Assembly (NCBI GenBank): GCA_027307045.1
Contig: DAHUXR010000018.1
Location: 1-51,885 of the forward strand
Length of the DNA stretch: 51,885 bases
Reading direction: 5' to 3'
From: Acidobacteriaceae bacterium
Lineage (GTDB): Bacteria > Acidobacteriota > Terriglobia > Terriglobales > Acidobacteriaceae
The notes beneath the pieces were generated by a model. That model was not told the origin of the DNA. It did not search any database and was given only the letters and a program-made list of their open reading frames with translations. The translations under genes and the position numbers were made by a program. Below, one piece after another: positions 26,987 to 35,396 of the stretch; within the stretch, counting starts at the first letter, position 1, and the number at the start of each line of letters is the position of its first letter.

Positions 26987-27343
26987 TTAGTATGGCTCTT
27001 TCAATGCGGAAAGCTGCTGGCGATGACTGCGGCTGAGCGTGACCTGCTTGCCGGAGACAAGTGTCACAAGATATTTGCCGCTGAACGACCGTCGCAACTC
27101 ATGAATGCGGTTGCGGTTCACGATGACAGAGCGATGGATGCGGACAAAGTCGCGCTCCGGCAAACGCGTTTCCATGGCGCTTAGTTTCTCACGCACACGA
27201 TAATGTGCCTCACCCGCATGCACACGCACATAGTTGCCCGATGCTTCAAAGTATTCAACTTCATCAAGCGGGACAAAAACTGTTCGTCCGCTTTCCTTGA
27301 TCGGTAATCTGCCGCTGGTTACTGCGCCTTCTAATGTGCTCAT
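26987..27343 (-). CDS. LytTR DNA-binding protein
   Basis: Encodes 118 residues, almost only a LytTR domain: VFVPLDEVEYFEASGNYVRV, then ERDFVRIHRSVIVNRNRIHEL and GKYLVTLVSGKQVTLSRSHRQQL. There is no receiver domain, so it is a stand-alone DNA-binding protein. It is transcribed away from the patatin gene across 261 bases and could regulate that gene. This is inference from position. Confidence 0.88.
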   Translation of the reverse strand: MSTLEGAVTSGRLPIKESGRTVFVPLDEVEYFEASGNYVRVHAGEAHYRVREKLSAMETRLPERDFVRIHRSVIVNRNRIHELRRSFSGKYLVTLVSGKQVTLSRSHRQQLSALKEPY

Positions 27344-27604
27344 ACACTACACCTGGTTCGCTTCCTCTGGCGTGTTAGACGAAGCGGAAAACAAATGGTC
27401 ACAAGTCTTTTTTTTGTGGAAGAACACGGTACTGCGTACGAATGAATCGGCGGCCCCCGCATCTATTTCCATCACCTGCAAGCTGTTCTGTATCCGCCGA
27501 TGCCGGTTTTTTCATCACGTTTGCCCAATGATCGTCTGCTCCATATGGAGCAGCACTGTTGCGCATAGGTTTTTGCCGCAAGCTGGGGTAAGCTTTGCCT
27601 AAGC

Positions 27605-29221
27605 ATGCCCATCAGCACCACCAAGGCTCGCAGCTCGGCCGCATTGGCTGAGTTGGACGTATTACGCGACGAGTTCCGCACCACCATGGCGGCGACCAAA
27701 AGGCCGGCGGCTTTTTCGTCCCGCGTCGGTGTGGTCCTTTCCGGCGGTGGAGCGCGTGGAGCTTATGAAGCCGGCGTGCTTATGGCTTTTCAGGACGCTC
27801 AGGTTCCCACGCACATCATCGCCGCCACATCCGTCGGCAGCATCAACGCCGCTTCCTATGCGGCAGAGGCAGAAGGTTTGGTCGGCAAGGCTGAGGGCCT
27901 GATCGATGCCTGGCTCGGCCTTACGCCCGCCACGCTGGGCATTGACTGGTCGCGTTACATCTTTCTTCTCGCCGGATTGATCGCCGCTTCAGCCGGTGTT
28001 GGCAACTTTCTCTGGCTCTGGATGCAGGACCACGGCATCTTTCTGCAAACGTCTCATCCCATGTTCACCTGGTTTGCGCTGGCCATTGCCGGTATTTCCA
28101 TTTTGCTTTTTGCCGACAAGCTTTCTTACATCGGTTATGTCGGCGTTAAATACGTCCGCAAGCATGACTGGGAACCGGACTGGCGCAAGACCTGGGTTTC
28201 TTTCGGCGCCAACGTGCTGGTGTGGGGCTTCATCGTGCTGTTTGTGGCCTTCACTTATATTCACCTGCCGCTCAATGACAACTCCTCTTTCCGCATCACG
28301 CCCCGCGTGCCCATGATCTTTGCCATCCTGATTGCGCTGGGCGTGTACAGGCTGTTGCAGGACCCGCTCAGCAAACTGAGCCACCGTTTCTTGCGCATGC
28401 CATTGCGCACCGGGCTGTTCCCCAACTTCGATCGCATCAAGTTCCTGCGCGCGCGCATTCCAGACGACAAGCTGCGCAACTCGGCCATTCGCGTAATCAT
28501 GACCGCCACGGACATTCAACGCGGCGCTGCGCGTTTCTTCTCCAATACCACGGTTGAAACGCTGGTCAAGGATCCCGGGGCCCATGAAGATTTCATTCGC
28601 CGTGAAGTTGAGAGCCCGCAGGACCTGGTACTGGCCGCGGTGGCGTCTTCCGCTTACACGTTTGCCTATGAGGCCGTCACCATGGACGGCCGCTTATGGA
28701 CCGATGGCGGCATCATGACCAACCAGCCGGTGCTGCCCGCGCTGCGCCTGGGCGCCGACGTGCTTTTCCTCGTCCTGATCGCGCCGCTCGAAAACGCAGG
28801 CGCGGACCAGACCGAAGCCATCAAGACTTTTCTCGATGTCGGCGTGCATGCCGTTGACATCCTGATCTCCAAGAACTTCAAGTCGGATATTGCCATGCTC
28901 AGCAGCATCAATCGCCTGTGCACGGTGTATGCCGCTGAGATGGGCGTAAAGCCGGAGCAACTGGAACTGGAAATCGGCAAGCAATTTTATCGCTATGTAA
29001 AGTTCTTCAACATCGCGCCGCAAAAGCCGCTGGCGGCTGACGCGCTGGACTTCGATAGCGAGATCATCAGCCCCATCATCGTCCAGGGATATCGCGACGC
29101 CCGCGCCGTGCTGCAGGATTTTATGGCTTACGAATGCTCGCGCCCAGCGCGCGATTCACGCCGCATCGTCCGCCTGGCGGTGGAACGCCCCGAAGGGAAC
29201 TTCCGCGTCACCGGACGGTAA
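27605..29221 (+). CDS. Patatin-like phospholipase with membrane segments
   Basis: Encodes 538 residues. The patatin catalytic parts are visible: the oxyanion loop GGGARG (47-52), the nucleophile elbow A-T-S76-V-G78 (Ala instead of the usual first Gly) and the DGG motif at 367-369. Between elbow and DGG lie at least three hydrophobic segments (about 118-142, 154-172, 203-222). These split the catalytic domain and would anchor it in the membrane. Ser/Asp dyad lipases of this type release fatty acids from phospholipids. The membrane insert is unlike the ExoU or RssA types. Confidence 0.85.
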   Translation: MPISTTKARSSAALAELDVLRDEFRTTMAATKRPAAFSSRVGVVLSGGGARGAYEAGVLMAFQDAQVPTHIIAATSVGSINAASYAAEAEGLVGKAEGLIDAWLGLTPATLGIDWSRYIFLLAGLIAASAGVGNFLWLWMQDHGIFLQTSHPMFTWFALAIAGISILLFADKLSYIGYVGVKYVRKHDWEPDWRKTWVSFGANVLVWGFIVLFVAFTYIHLPLNDNSSFRITPRVPMIFAILIALGVYRLLQDPLSKLSHRFLRMPLRTGLFPNFDRIKFLRARIPDDKLRNSAIRVIMTATDIQRGAARFFSNTTVETLVKDPGAHEDFIRREVESPQDLVLAAVASSAYTFAYEAVTMDGRLWTDGGIMTNQPVLPALRLGADVLFLVLIAPLENAGADQTEAIKTFLDVGVHAVDILISKNFKSDIAMLSSINRLCTVYAAEMGVKPEQLELEIGKQFYRYVKFFNIAPQKPLAADALDFDSEIISPIIVQGYRDARAVLQDFMAYECSRPARDSRRIVRLAVERPEGNFRVTGR

Positions 29222-29225
29222 AAAC

Positions 29226-29306
29226 TACCACTGATTAACACTGATGACACTGATCTGAATTGGCCAGTTAGTTTAGATCAGCGTTTATCCGTGTAAATCA
29301 GTGGTA
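29226..29306. repeat. Hairpin repeat, TACCACTGATTAACACTGATG type
   Basis: The first about 31 bases and the last about 31 bases are imperfect reverse complements (TACCACTGATT... and ...AATCAGTGGTA), so the 81 bases can fold into a long hairpin. It sits right after the patatin stop codon and may end transcripts or protect their 3' ends. Confidence 0.65.
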
Positions 29307-29308
29307 AG

Positions 29309-29441
29309 TTTCTTCCGATGACGGCGATGTCGGCGATCCCGCGCGATGTCGGCGATCCCCTGATCCGCGTTAATCAGCGGTAAGGTTTTGGTTTCTTCCG
29401 ATGACGGCGATTCCGGCGATCCCGCGCGATGTCGGCGATTC
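29309..29441. repeat. Tandem duplication of about 81 bases with inner GATGTCGGCGATCCC repeats
   Basis: TTTCTTCCGATGACGGCGAT occurs at 29309 and again at 29392. Each is followed by GATGTCGGCGAT-type units repeated inside the copy, and the GTTAATCAGCGGTAAG stretch between them copies the right arm of the preceding hairpin. The block appears to be a partial duplication of the hairpin repeat plus its flank. Confidence 0.7.
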
Positions 29442-29650
29442 TATGAGGGTTCGACCTTCCAGAAATATCCAGCGCGGAACGGCGGGTTTCTGCCTTCAGT
29501 AAAGAGCCGTATGGAGGACACCGAAACCTGCATGCCGGTCATGTCAATGCCGGCCAGTTCCACGCGGTCCCAGGCCTCAACCACGATGCCCTTTTCCATT
29601 ACGCGGTCCAGCAGGTCGCTCTCGCTGGCAAAATCAGAGCTCAAAAGCAT
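29441..29650 (-). CDS. Orphan gas-vesicle-type protein (GvpA/GvpJ-like)
   Basis: Encodes 69 residues from the ATG at 29650, preceded by GGGGAG ten bases upstream. The middle SDLLDRVMEKGIVVEAWDRV, then ELAGIDMTGMQVSVSSI, matches the GvpA/J/M core (DVLDRILDKGxVxDAWxRVSLVGI...). The tail is short and unlike GvpA, ending YFWKVEPS. The frame extends upstream without coding character. No other gvp genes (F, G, K, L, N, O) are in the window, so this is either an orphan or part of a scattered set. A non-gas-vesicle role for such minor shell proteins is possible. Confidence 0.7.
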   Translation of the reverse strand: MLLSSDFASESDLLDRVMEKGIVVEAWDRVELAGIDMTGMQVSVSSIRLFTEGRNPPFRAGYFWKVEPS

Positions 29651-30069
29651 TTGCGCACAACTCCCCTCGACTTCTTCAGTACGTCTCGGTAAAGCGGCGC
29701 AAAACTTTTGGCAGCCCGTCTGCCAGGGAAACAGCAGTTGCCAATAACTATACCCCAAACAAACCTGAGTAGCGGGAAAATCGCAGGGCGATACTTCTTT
29801 GTAAATCGCGCTTCAAGCAATTGGCAGACATCTCCCGGCTGGTTTGGAGTGGCGACAACAACGTGGGAGCATGCAGTTACCGAAGAAGCGATGGCGCAAA
29901 CGTAATGCCTGAAACCAGAGCAGCCGGCAGAGATTGAATTGGTGGAACGCACGCCACATGGGCGACTGCGCCATGCCAGCTTCTGGCGATTGCTGCCAAG
30001 GCCAGGGGAGAGCACACCCGCTCACCCGGAAGCCGGAGAACTGGATTGGCTTAAGACAGCAGCGAACCG
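29651..30069. other. Intergenic stretch without a supported gene
   Basis: About 420 bases between the gvp-like gene and the receiver gene. Several overlapping frames are open on both strands, but none has a start site or motif I recognise. It may contain the promoter of the gvp-like gene. Confidence 0.4.
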
Positions 30070-30489
30070 CTACCTGTGCGCATGCGGCGGGGTGTGGCGG
30101 TCAGCGCCGGGGTAGATCATAGCCGCCTTGGCACCGCTGTCCCTTGTCATGAATCCGATCATCTCCAGCATGGCCTCTGGTGTTTCCAGACTGTGCAATG
30201 AGCCGTCAACCTTTGCGAGGGTCTTGTCATAGCTCTCGTACAACAGCAAGATCGGTAGTTGTGGGTTGAGCGCCTTAATCTTGTTCACCAGGAAGACCCT
30301 GCTCGGTTCTGGAACTGAATGACACATTAGAACCAGACTGAGGTTGTTTGGCGCCGCGACCAGGGCCACTGCATCATTATCGTTCACGGCAGCGAAAACC
30401 GAATAACCCTCACGCTCTAAAATTAACGTTCTTGTGCTTTGCAGCAGCTGGTCCCGACTGATGGTGAGAATGGATTTTGATGCGGTCAT
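30070..30489 (-). CDS. Receiver-like protein without the phospho-acceptor Asp
   Basis: Encodes 139 residues from the ATG at 30489, with AGGTG before it. The fold pattern is that of a response-regulator receiver: SILTISRDQLLQSTRTLILEREGY, then LSLVLMCHSVPEPSR and NPQLPILLLYES. Where receivers have Asp (LVLLDxxMP) this has Cys (LVLMCHSVP), and the acidic pair is reduced to one Asp. It should not take phosphate in the usual way. There is no output domain and no kinase beside it. The C-terminal 25 residues are His/Pro-rich. Confidence 0.75.
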   Translation of the reverse strand: MTASKSILTISRDQLLQSTRTLILEREGYSVFAAVNDNDAVALVAAPNNLSLVLMCHSVPEPSRVFLVNKIKALNPQLPILLLYESYDKTLAKVDGSLHSLETPEAMLEMIGFMTRDSGAKAAMIYPGADRHTPPHAHR

Positions 30490-31084
30490 CTTGCACCTAC
30501 TTTGTTCGAGCCCAGAATCTGGAAAAAAGGATATGTATCTGGATGGTACTCCAGAGTGTTCTTGCAGCGCTGTACCAGATTGAACACTGGCAACCCAGGG
30601 GTGATTGCGCAATTTACGTGCGCTGCAAATCACGGATGACCGCGCCGGAGGCGGACCGAAGAACGTTTCCACGGTATAGGCTTCATCCACAGCGTGGCCG
30701 GAGACTCCGCAGGATCATAGAGCGAGATGCCATGAGGTTGTGGTCTTACCTGCCGAGAGAATGTGCGATGGAGAGGGCATTTTCCGCAGCCTCCTTGGTT
30801 CAAGGATGCAACACGATTCGCACACGGCAGGTACTCTTGATTGATCCCGATGCGAATGACGTTTGCATCTGAGGGCTAATTAATCTTATGAACCGAATGA
30901 GGGCAAAGTATGTACTGCAGCGAACATTGCGAGGTTAATTTTATCTTAGGCAAGCGGTGGCCGAGAAAGAAGCGGAAAAGTGTGGCCAGTTTCCCAGTCA
31001 GGATACTGGCGTAAAGGGTGAAGCTGGGTTCTGGTGGCGTGATGTGTAATTCAAATCACATGCTGCGCGAGCGCTGGGCCTATT
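30490..31084. other. Intergenic stretch without a supported gene
   Basis: About 595 bases. Frames open on the plus strand (30477-30872) and minus strand (up to 30690) lack starts and motifs. I saw no tRNA, riboswitch or repeat. Confidence 0.4.
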
Positions 31085-31423
31085 GTGATAAGACTCCAAA
31101 TGACCGAACCACTTCAAACTGTTGTTTTGAAAGCGGCTGCCAAGTTCAAAGCTCTTGCTCTGGCAGAGGAGGGCTATACCCAAGCTGGGGGGGTGATCCG
31201 ATGCCCCTTGTGCGGAGAGAAATACATTCTATTGTTCGAGCGCGGTACGAGCAGCGGCATGGAAACGCCCAGCGCTGCGCTCTACGATAAGACGCTCAAG
31301 TATTTCAGGGAACGAATCATAGAAAGCCATCGCGGCGGCCACCAAGACGACAGACAGGCTAAACAAGGCAAGCTGATTTTGCTGGCCGCAGTTCCTTCCG
31401 GCCAAACTCACATTGCACCGTGA
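31085..31423 (+). CDS. Small hypothetical protein with a CPLCG motif
   Basis: Encodes 112 residues from the GTG at 31085, or 107 from the ATG at 31100; neither has a strong ribosome binding site. The sequence has an amphipathic N-terminal helix, then GGVIRCPLCGEKYILLFE, half of a possible zinc site, and a charged helix ending in GGHQDD whose His could add to it. It lies 72 bases before the cNMP-binding gene on the same strand. Function unknown. Confidence 0.55.
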   Translation: MIRLQMTEPLQTVVLKAAAKFKALALAEEGYTQAGGVIRCPLCGEKYILLFERGTSSGMETPSAALYDKTLKYFRERIIESHRGGHQDDRQAKQGKLILLAAVPSGQTHIAP

Positions 31424-31495
31424 CCCGGGTCACAGCTGGCCAGCCTTTTGCCTATTATCTTTGTGCAGGGAAGGAAAGGACCGTTAGGGGGAACC

Positions 31496-31927
31496 GTGAT
31501 TAACGAATTATACGAAAAACTGGCGCCTGAGGTGCATACATTTTTACTGAAGCATTCTTTTGCCGTCACAGCCCCGAAGGGGACTTTCCTGATGAAACAG
31601 GGCGTGCCCCCTGAGTATGTGATTATTCTAAAGGCAGGAAAAGTGCAAATTTCAGCGCCACATTCCTTTTGCGCCGTGGCGCTGGATGGAAAAGATTGCG
31701 CGAGAGTATTCGGCGTTTATGCAGCTGTTTCCGGCGAGAAGCCGGAGCTCGACATAATTTGCATTGACGACTGCGATGTAACGCTGATGCGCAAGGATGT
31801 TTTCGAGACCGCGGTTCAACGCAATCCGGAGATGAATTTTATCGCAGCTAAACTGCTCGGGAGTGAATCAACAACAGCTCAGCAGATTCTTACCGTCGCC
31901 CGCCGTCGATTCGGTGGGGAGGCATGA
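31496..31927 (+). CDS. Cyclic-nucleotide-binding-domain protein
   Basis: Encodes 143 residues from the GTG at 31496, which follows AGGGGGAA. The frame is open earlier, but this start has the best signal. It reads as a cNMP-binding beta-barrel (GTFLMKQGVPPEYVIILKAGKVQIS and IDDCDVTLMRKDVFE) with a final helix. There is no HTH, so it is not a CRP-type regulator by itself. The usual phosphate-binding RxA cassette is not obvious (ELDIICID region), so ligand binding is uncertain. Probably a sensor or partner subunit. Confidence 0.7.
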   Translation: MINELYEKLAPEVHTFLLKHSFAVTAPKGTFLMKQGVPPEYVIILKAGKVQISAPHSFCAVALDGKDCARVFGVYAAVSGEKPELDIICIDDCDVTLMRKDVFETAVQRNPEMNFIAAKLLGSESTTAQQILTVARRRFGGEA

Positions 31928-31954
31928 CAAGCGAAAGTCGGTCAATATACAGGA

Positions 31955-32321
31955 TCAAGCACCATCGCCTATAACAGGCATAAGTTCCTGGGCCGCTCTT
32001 TCTTTTAACGCATATGCTTTTGCCCCGGTGGCCAGAGCGGTAAGCATGATATCGCTATCACTGTTCTGGCTCGAAAAAATTATTCTGGAGTCAGGGCAAG
32101 CCTGGAGGATTCTGCGCGCAGCTTCAATTCCATTCAAGTTGGGCATTTCAAGGTCAAGCAGGACAATGTTAGGGTGCAGTTCGGCTGCTTTCTGGACAGC
32201 TTCCAATCCATCACGTGCCCTCAAGCACGATCCGCCACTCTGGACGAAATTGCAAAAGTTCGCGGATGCGTACGCGCCAGCCGTCATAATCGTCGGCCAA
32301 TAGAATGCGGGTTTCACCCAT
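31955..32321 (-). pseudogene. Response-regulator receiver domain, frameshifted
   Basis: Read from the ATG at 32321 the protein starts MGETRILLADDYDGWRVRIRELL and stops after about 38 codons. The rest (ARDGLEAVQKAAE, LLDLEMPNLNGIEAARRIL, ALATGAKAYALKER) is in the next frame to 31955. Removing one G from the GGG at 32219-32221 (seen as CCC on the plus strand) restores one 121-residue receiver with its acidic pair DD, acceptor Asp and Lys. There is no output domain. Decay or a base-call error in the G-run are both possible. Confidence 0.75.
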
Positions 32322-32732
32322 TATTGTGACAGAAGTTGTGTCATCAATTCAGTATATGCTCGTCCGCTGTTCTCAGCCGTGCTGCCAACGGTAGATGCTG
32401 AGTAAGGAGCTGCGATGAAGGGGCGGAGAAGGGGGAGAGGCGATTCGCTTTATTGTAATAGATCATGCGGCGAAATCTCGAACGGTGAAAGCCACAACCG
32501 AAGTGAACCTACCTGACTCCCGCAGCAACAAAAGAGACGCATCGGAAATGCGCCCCTCACGAAAGATTTATCACCGCAGCCGAGGGCGGCTGCGCTCCAC
32601 AAAGATTTTTTTGTTGCGGCGCTGCGATCTGCGCGATCTCCGGCAAATCATCCGGCAAGAATATCCGCGGTAAAAATCATCCGGCAAGATTCATCAGCGG
32701 GAAAAAATCTGCTCAATCTGCGGCAAATCCCA
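32322..32732. other. Intergenic stretch with short direct repeats
   Basis: About 410 bases with no supported gene. It holds a perfect 8-base stem (CGCAGCCG/CGGCTGCG near 32576-32595), and further on AAATCATCCGGCAAG twice (about 32645 and 32676) beside CCGCGGTAAAAATC- and CAGCGGG-type units. This resembles the other small repeat clusters of this genome. Confidence 0.5.
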
Positions 32733-33485
32733 CTACTCCGGTGGCGCGATTCTGCTTTTGCGTTCGTCGCTGGCCACGATGCCGTCCTTGATGTGGACCA
32801 CCCGGTAGGCGTGCTCGGCAATATCGGCTTCATGGGTGACCAGAACAATGGTATTGCCCTTGAGGTGAAGCTCTTCCATCAGCTTCATGATTTCGTTTCC
32901 GGTCTGCGAGTCCAGGTTGCCGGTGGGCTCGTCGGCCAGAATGATGGAGGGATTATTGACGAGAGCGCGGGCAATGGCGACGCGCTGGCGCTGTCCGCCG
33001 GAAAGCTCGTTGGGCTTATGGTTCATGCGCTCGCCCAGGTCCACGGCTTGGAGCGCCGCCTTGGCGCGGGCAATGCGTTCGTCGGAAGGAGTGCCGCTAT
33101 AGATCAGCGGAAGCTCGACGTTATGCAGAGCGGTGGCGCGGGCCAGAAGGTTGAACGTCTGGAAAACGAAACCTATTTCACGATTGCGAATGCGGGCCAG
33201 TTCGTCGTCATCCAGCTCACTCACAAGATTGCTGTTGAGCCAGTAGCGGCCCTGTGTGGGTGTATCCAGGCAGCCGATCAGGTTCATGAGCGTGGATTTG
33301 CCGGAGCCTGAAGGGCCCATGATGGCAACGTATTCACCGCGATCAATGCGCAGGTTCACGCCGCGCAACGCATGCACCTGCTCCGCACCCATCACGTAGG
33401 TCTTCCAGAGATTTTCCGTGCAGATGATGCATTCAGAAGGCGGTGCAATGATCTTTTCAGAAATGTCGGCGACTTGTGTTGACAT
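32733..33485 (-). CDS. ABC transporter ATP-binding protein, MacB/LolD type
   Basis: Encodes 250 residues from the ATG at 33485, with AGGAGA before it. Walker [10 protein letters not shown], the Q-loop FVFQTFNLL, signature LSGGQRQR, Walker [13 protein letters not shown] and the H-loop VTHEAD are all intact. The family powers mechanotransmission exporters (MacB, LolCDE, FtsE). It follows the membrane fusion protein gene on the same strand. No MacB permease is found in the window. Confidence 0.92.
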   Translation of the reverse strand: MSTQVADISEKIIAPPSECIICTENLWKTYVMGAEQVHALRGVNLRIDRGEYVAIMGPSGSGKSTLMNLIGCLDTPTQGRYWLNSNLVSELDDDELARIRNREIGFVFQTFNLLARATALHNVELPLIYSGTPSDERIARAKAALQAVDLGERMNHKPNELSGGQRQRVAIARALVNNPSIILADEPTGNLDSQTGNEIMKLMEELHLKGNTIVLVTHEADIAEHAYRVVHIKDGIVASDERKSRIAPPE

Positions 33486-33607
33486 CAATTTCTCCTGCTC
33501 GCTTGCCAACGAAACCCCACTCTCTTTAGACGGACGAAACTTTGTTGTGTCAGTACCAGGTTGTGTCAGACCAGGGCTAAAGCCCCAATTTTAAAGTATC
33601 GGCTTAC

Positions 33608-33629
33608 ACGGCCCTAAAGGGCCGTTTTT
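33608..33629 (+). repeat. GGCCC/GGGCC palindrome with T-tail
   Basis: Arms ACGGCCC and GGGCCGT close over TAAA, with TTTTT after the right arm on the plus strand. A near copy lies at 49303-49320. It sits between two minus-strand genes, so it is probably a dispersed repeat that can also act as a terminator on the plus strand. Confidence 0.6.
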
Positions 33630-33698
33630 CCACCGGAGCCGCGCTTTCACCCGGGCCGCCGCTTTTACCAAAAGGCGCAGCAGCAAAGACGCTAGAGT

Positions 33699-35072
33699 TT
33701 ACGACTCTCCCAGCTTGACCACGGAATTATCCACTTTCACTCCGGCGCCATTGCGCAGGGTCCTGAGAACTTTATAGCTGCCGGTAATGATTTCGTCGCC
33801 GGGCTGAAGGCCGCTTTTTACCTGGATTTCCGTGCTTCCGGTGAGGCCGGTTACAACTTCACGGAACTCAGCCTTCTTGTTTTTGACCACAAACACGCCC
33901 TGAATATCGGTGTTTTCTTTCTTCATGGGGCCGGCTGGAGCTGTCTTGTCGACGGGCTTTTTGGGATTCTTCTGCGCATCAAGATCAGTCTTGTCACGCA
34001 TGGTGAGCGCCTGGATAGGAATTGTCACGGCATCGTGCGCCAGGCCGGTAGTGATTTTGGCCGTGGCGGAAAGGCCTGGACGAAGGTTTGGCGGCGGCTC
34101 AGTGAGCGTGATGACAACCTTGAAATCCTTGGCTTCCTGCCCACCGGAGAGGCTTTGCGACGTGGAAACGCCGGTGGAGCGGATGATGGCGTTGTCGCCA
34201 ATCTCGCTCACCTTGCCCTTGAATGTCTGGTTAGGAATCGCGTCAATCGTGATTTCCGCCGGCTGATCGAGTTTTACGTTGACGATGTCGGTTTCATCCA
34301 CCTGCACTTCCGCCGTGATGATCGACATATCTGCCACCGTCATAAGAGTGCTGCCGGGAGAATTCTGTATGCCCATGACCACGGTCTCGCCTTCATGCAC
34401 GGGAAGGTTCGTTACGGTGCCGTCAAAAGGCGCGGTGTAAGTGGTCTTGCTAAGAACGTCACTCACTCGCGTTAATTGCGCTTTGGCCTGGCCCACGCGG
34501 CCTTCCGCGGAATCCACCTGCGCTTTGTTCTGCGCCACGCGCGCAATGTCCTGGGAGTGGACGGCGTCCGCCACTTCATAAGCAGCTTTCTTGGTGTCGT
34601 AATCCGCTTTGGAGATCAGCTTGTCCTTGTAAAGGCTCTCTGCGCGATCATAATCAAGCTTGGCGCGGGCAAGGTCGGCAGTGCTGCTTTTGAGCTGGGC
34701 CTGCGCTGTGTTTAATGCAGCTTCAGCGGCTACGGCATCAGTCTGGGAACTGGAGACGGTGGCGCGCGTCATGGCGACATCGGCGGCGGACTGCACGTTT
34801 TCAAGCTGGGCCAGGACCTGGTTTTTCTTGACTTTATCGCCCTCCTTTACGTAAAGGTGGGTGATCTGCCCCATGGCATTGGCGCCCACGTTAACGATGG
34901 TCTTGGGCTTGATCTGGCCAGAAGCCGTGACCACGGAAGAAATATCCTGCTTATAGACCTTGCCCGTCTGCACTGTGACAACATTCTTTTGGCTCTGATT
35001 GACGGTGAAGCCAACAATAGCGCCCAGCAATATGACAACCCCTAAAATAATGGCAATCTTCTTTGCTTTCAT
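33699..35072 (-). CDS. Efflux membrane fusion protein, MacA/HlyD type
   Basis: Encodes 457 residues. It has an N-terminal membrane anchor (IAIILGVVILLGAIVGF) and a biotinyl-lipoyl half (VKEGDKVKKNQVLAQLENV). A long alpha-hairpin (about 95-205) follows, then the second lipoyl half (APFDGTVTNLPVHEGETV) and beta-barrel and membrane-proximal domains. It bridges an inner-membrane exporter to the outer membrane. The ATPase gene is downstream, and the pair is missing a permease in this window. The insertion rich in Lys/Pro near residue 375 is unusual. Confidence 0.9.
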   Translation of the reverse strand: MKAKKIAIILGVVILLGAIVGFTVNQSQKNVVTVQTGKVYKQDISSVVTASGQIKPKTIVNVGANAMGQITHLYVKEGDKVKKNQVLAQLENVQSAADVAMTRATVSSSQTDAVAAEAALNTAQAQLKSSTADLARAKLDYDRAESLYKDKLISKADYDTKKAAYEVADAVHSQDIARVAQNKAQVDSAEGRVGQAKAQLTRVSDVLSKTTYTAPFDGTVTNLPVHEGETVVMGIQNSPGSTLMTVADMSIITAEVQVDETDIVNVKLDQPAEITIDAIPNQTFKGKVSEIGDNAIIRSTGVSTSQSLSGGQEAKDFKVVITLTEPPPNLRPGLSATAKITTGLAHDAVTIPIQALTMRDKTDLDAQKNPKKPVDKTAPAGPMKKENTDIQGVFVVKNKKAEFREVVTGLTGSTEIQVKSGLQPGDEIITGSYKVLRTLRNGAGVKVDNSVVKLGES

Positions 35073-35396
35073 CGATAACCTTCCGGAACACAGCGGCGGA
35101 ATACGTCCACCATATATACGCCAAAGGGACTGTGAAAGTTCCTTCCGTCAAGGCAGGAGCACTGCGCCAGGCGTTGAATGTGCGGTGGGCGGGTACCGTC
35201 TATGATTATAACGGGTTAGCAGGAGCGGCTTTACATGATTTGATAAAGCGAAAACTTTAAAATTGTTAGCAAGAAATGTCCCAAATTGCATTCTAAGGTC
35301 GATAAGAAAAGGGCGAAATTGGCTTTCCATCCTTGATTATGGGTTGGGAAAAGACTTAAAATCCAAATATCTGCCCGTTTGAAGGAGGGCTCCCTA

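Noticed and set aside
32485..32673. 62-codon frame
   Set aside because: Lies in repeat-rich intergenic DNA without motif or start signal.
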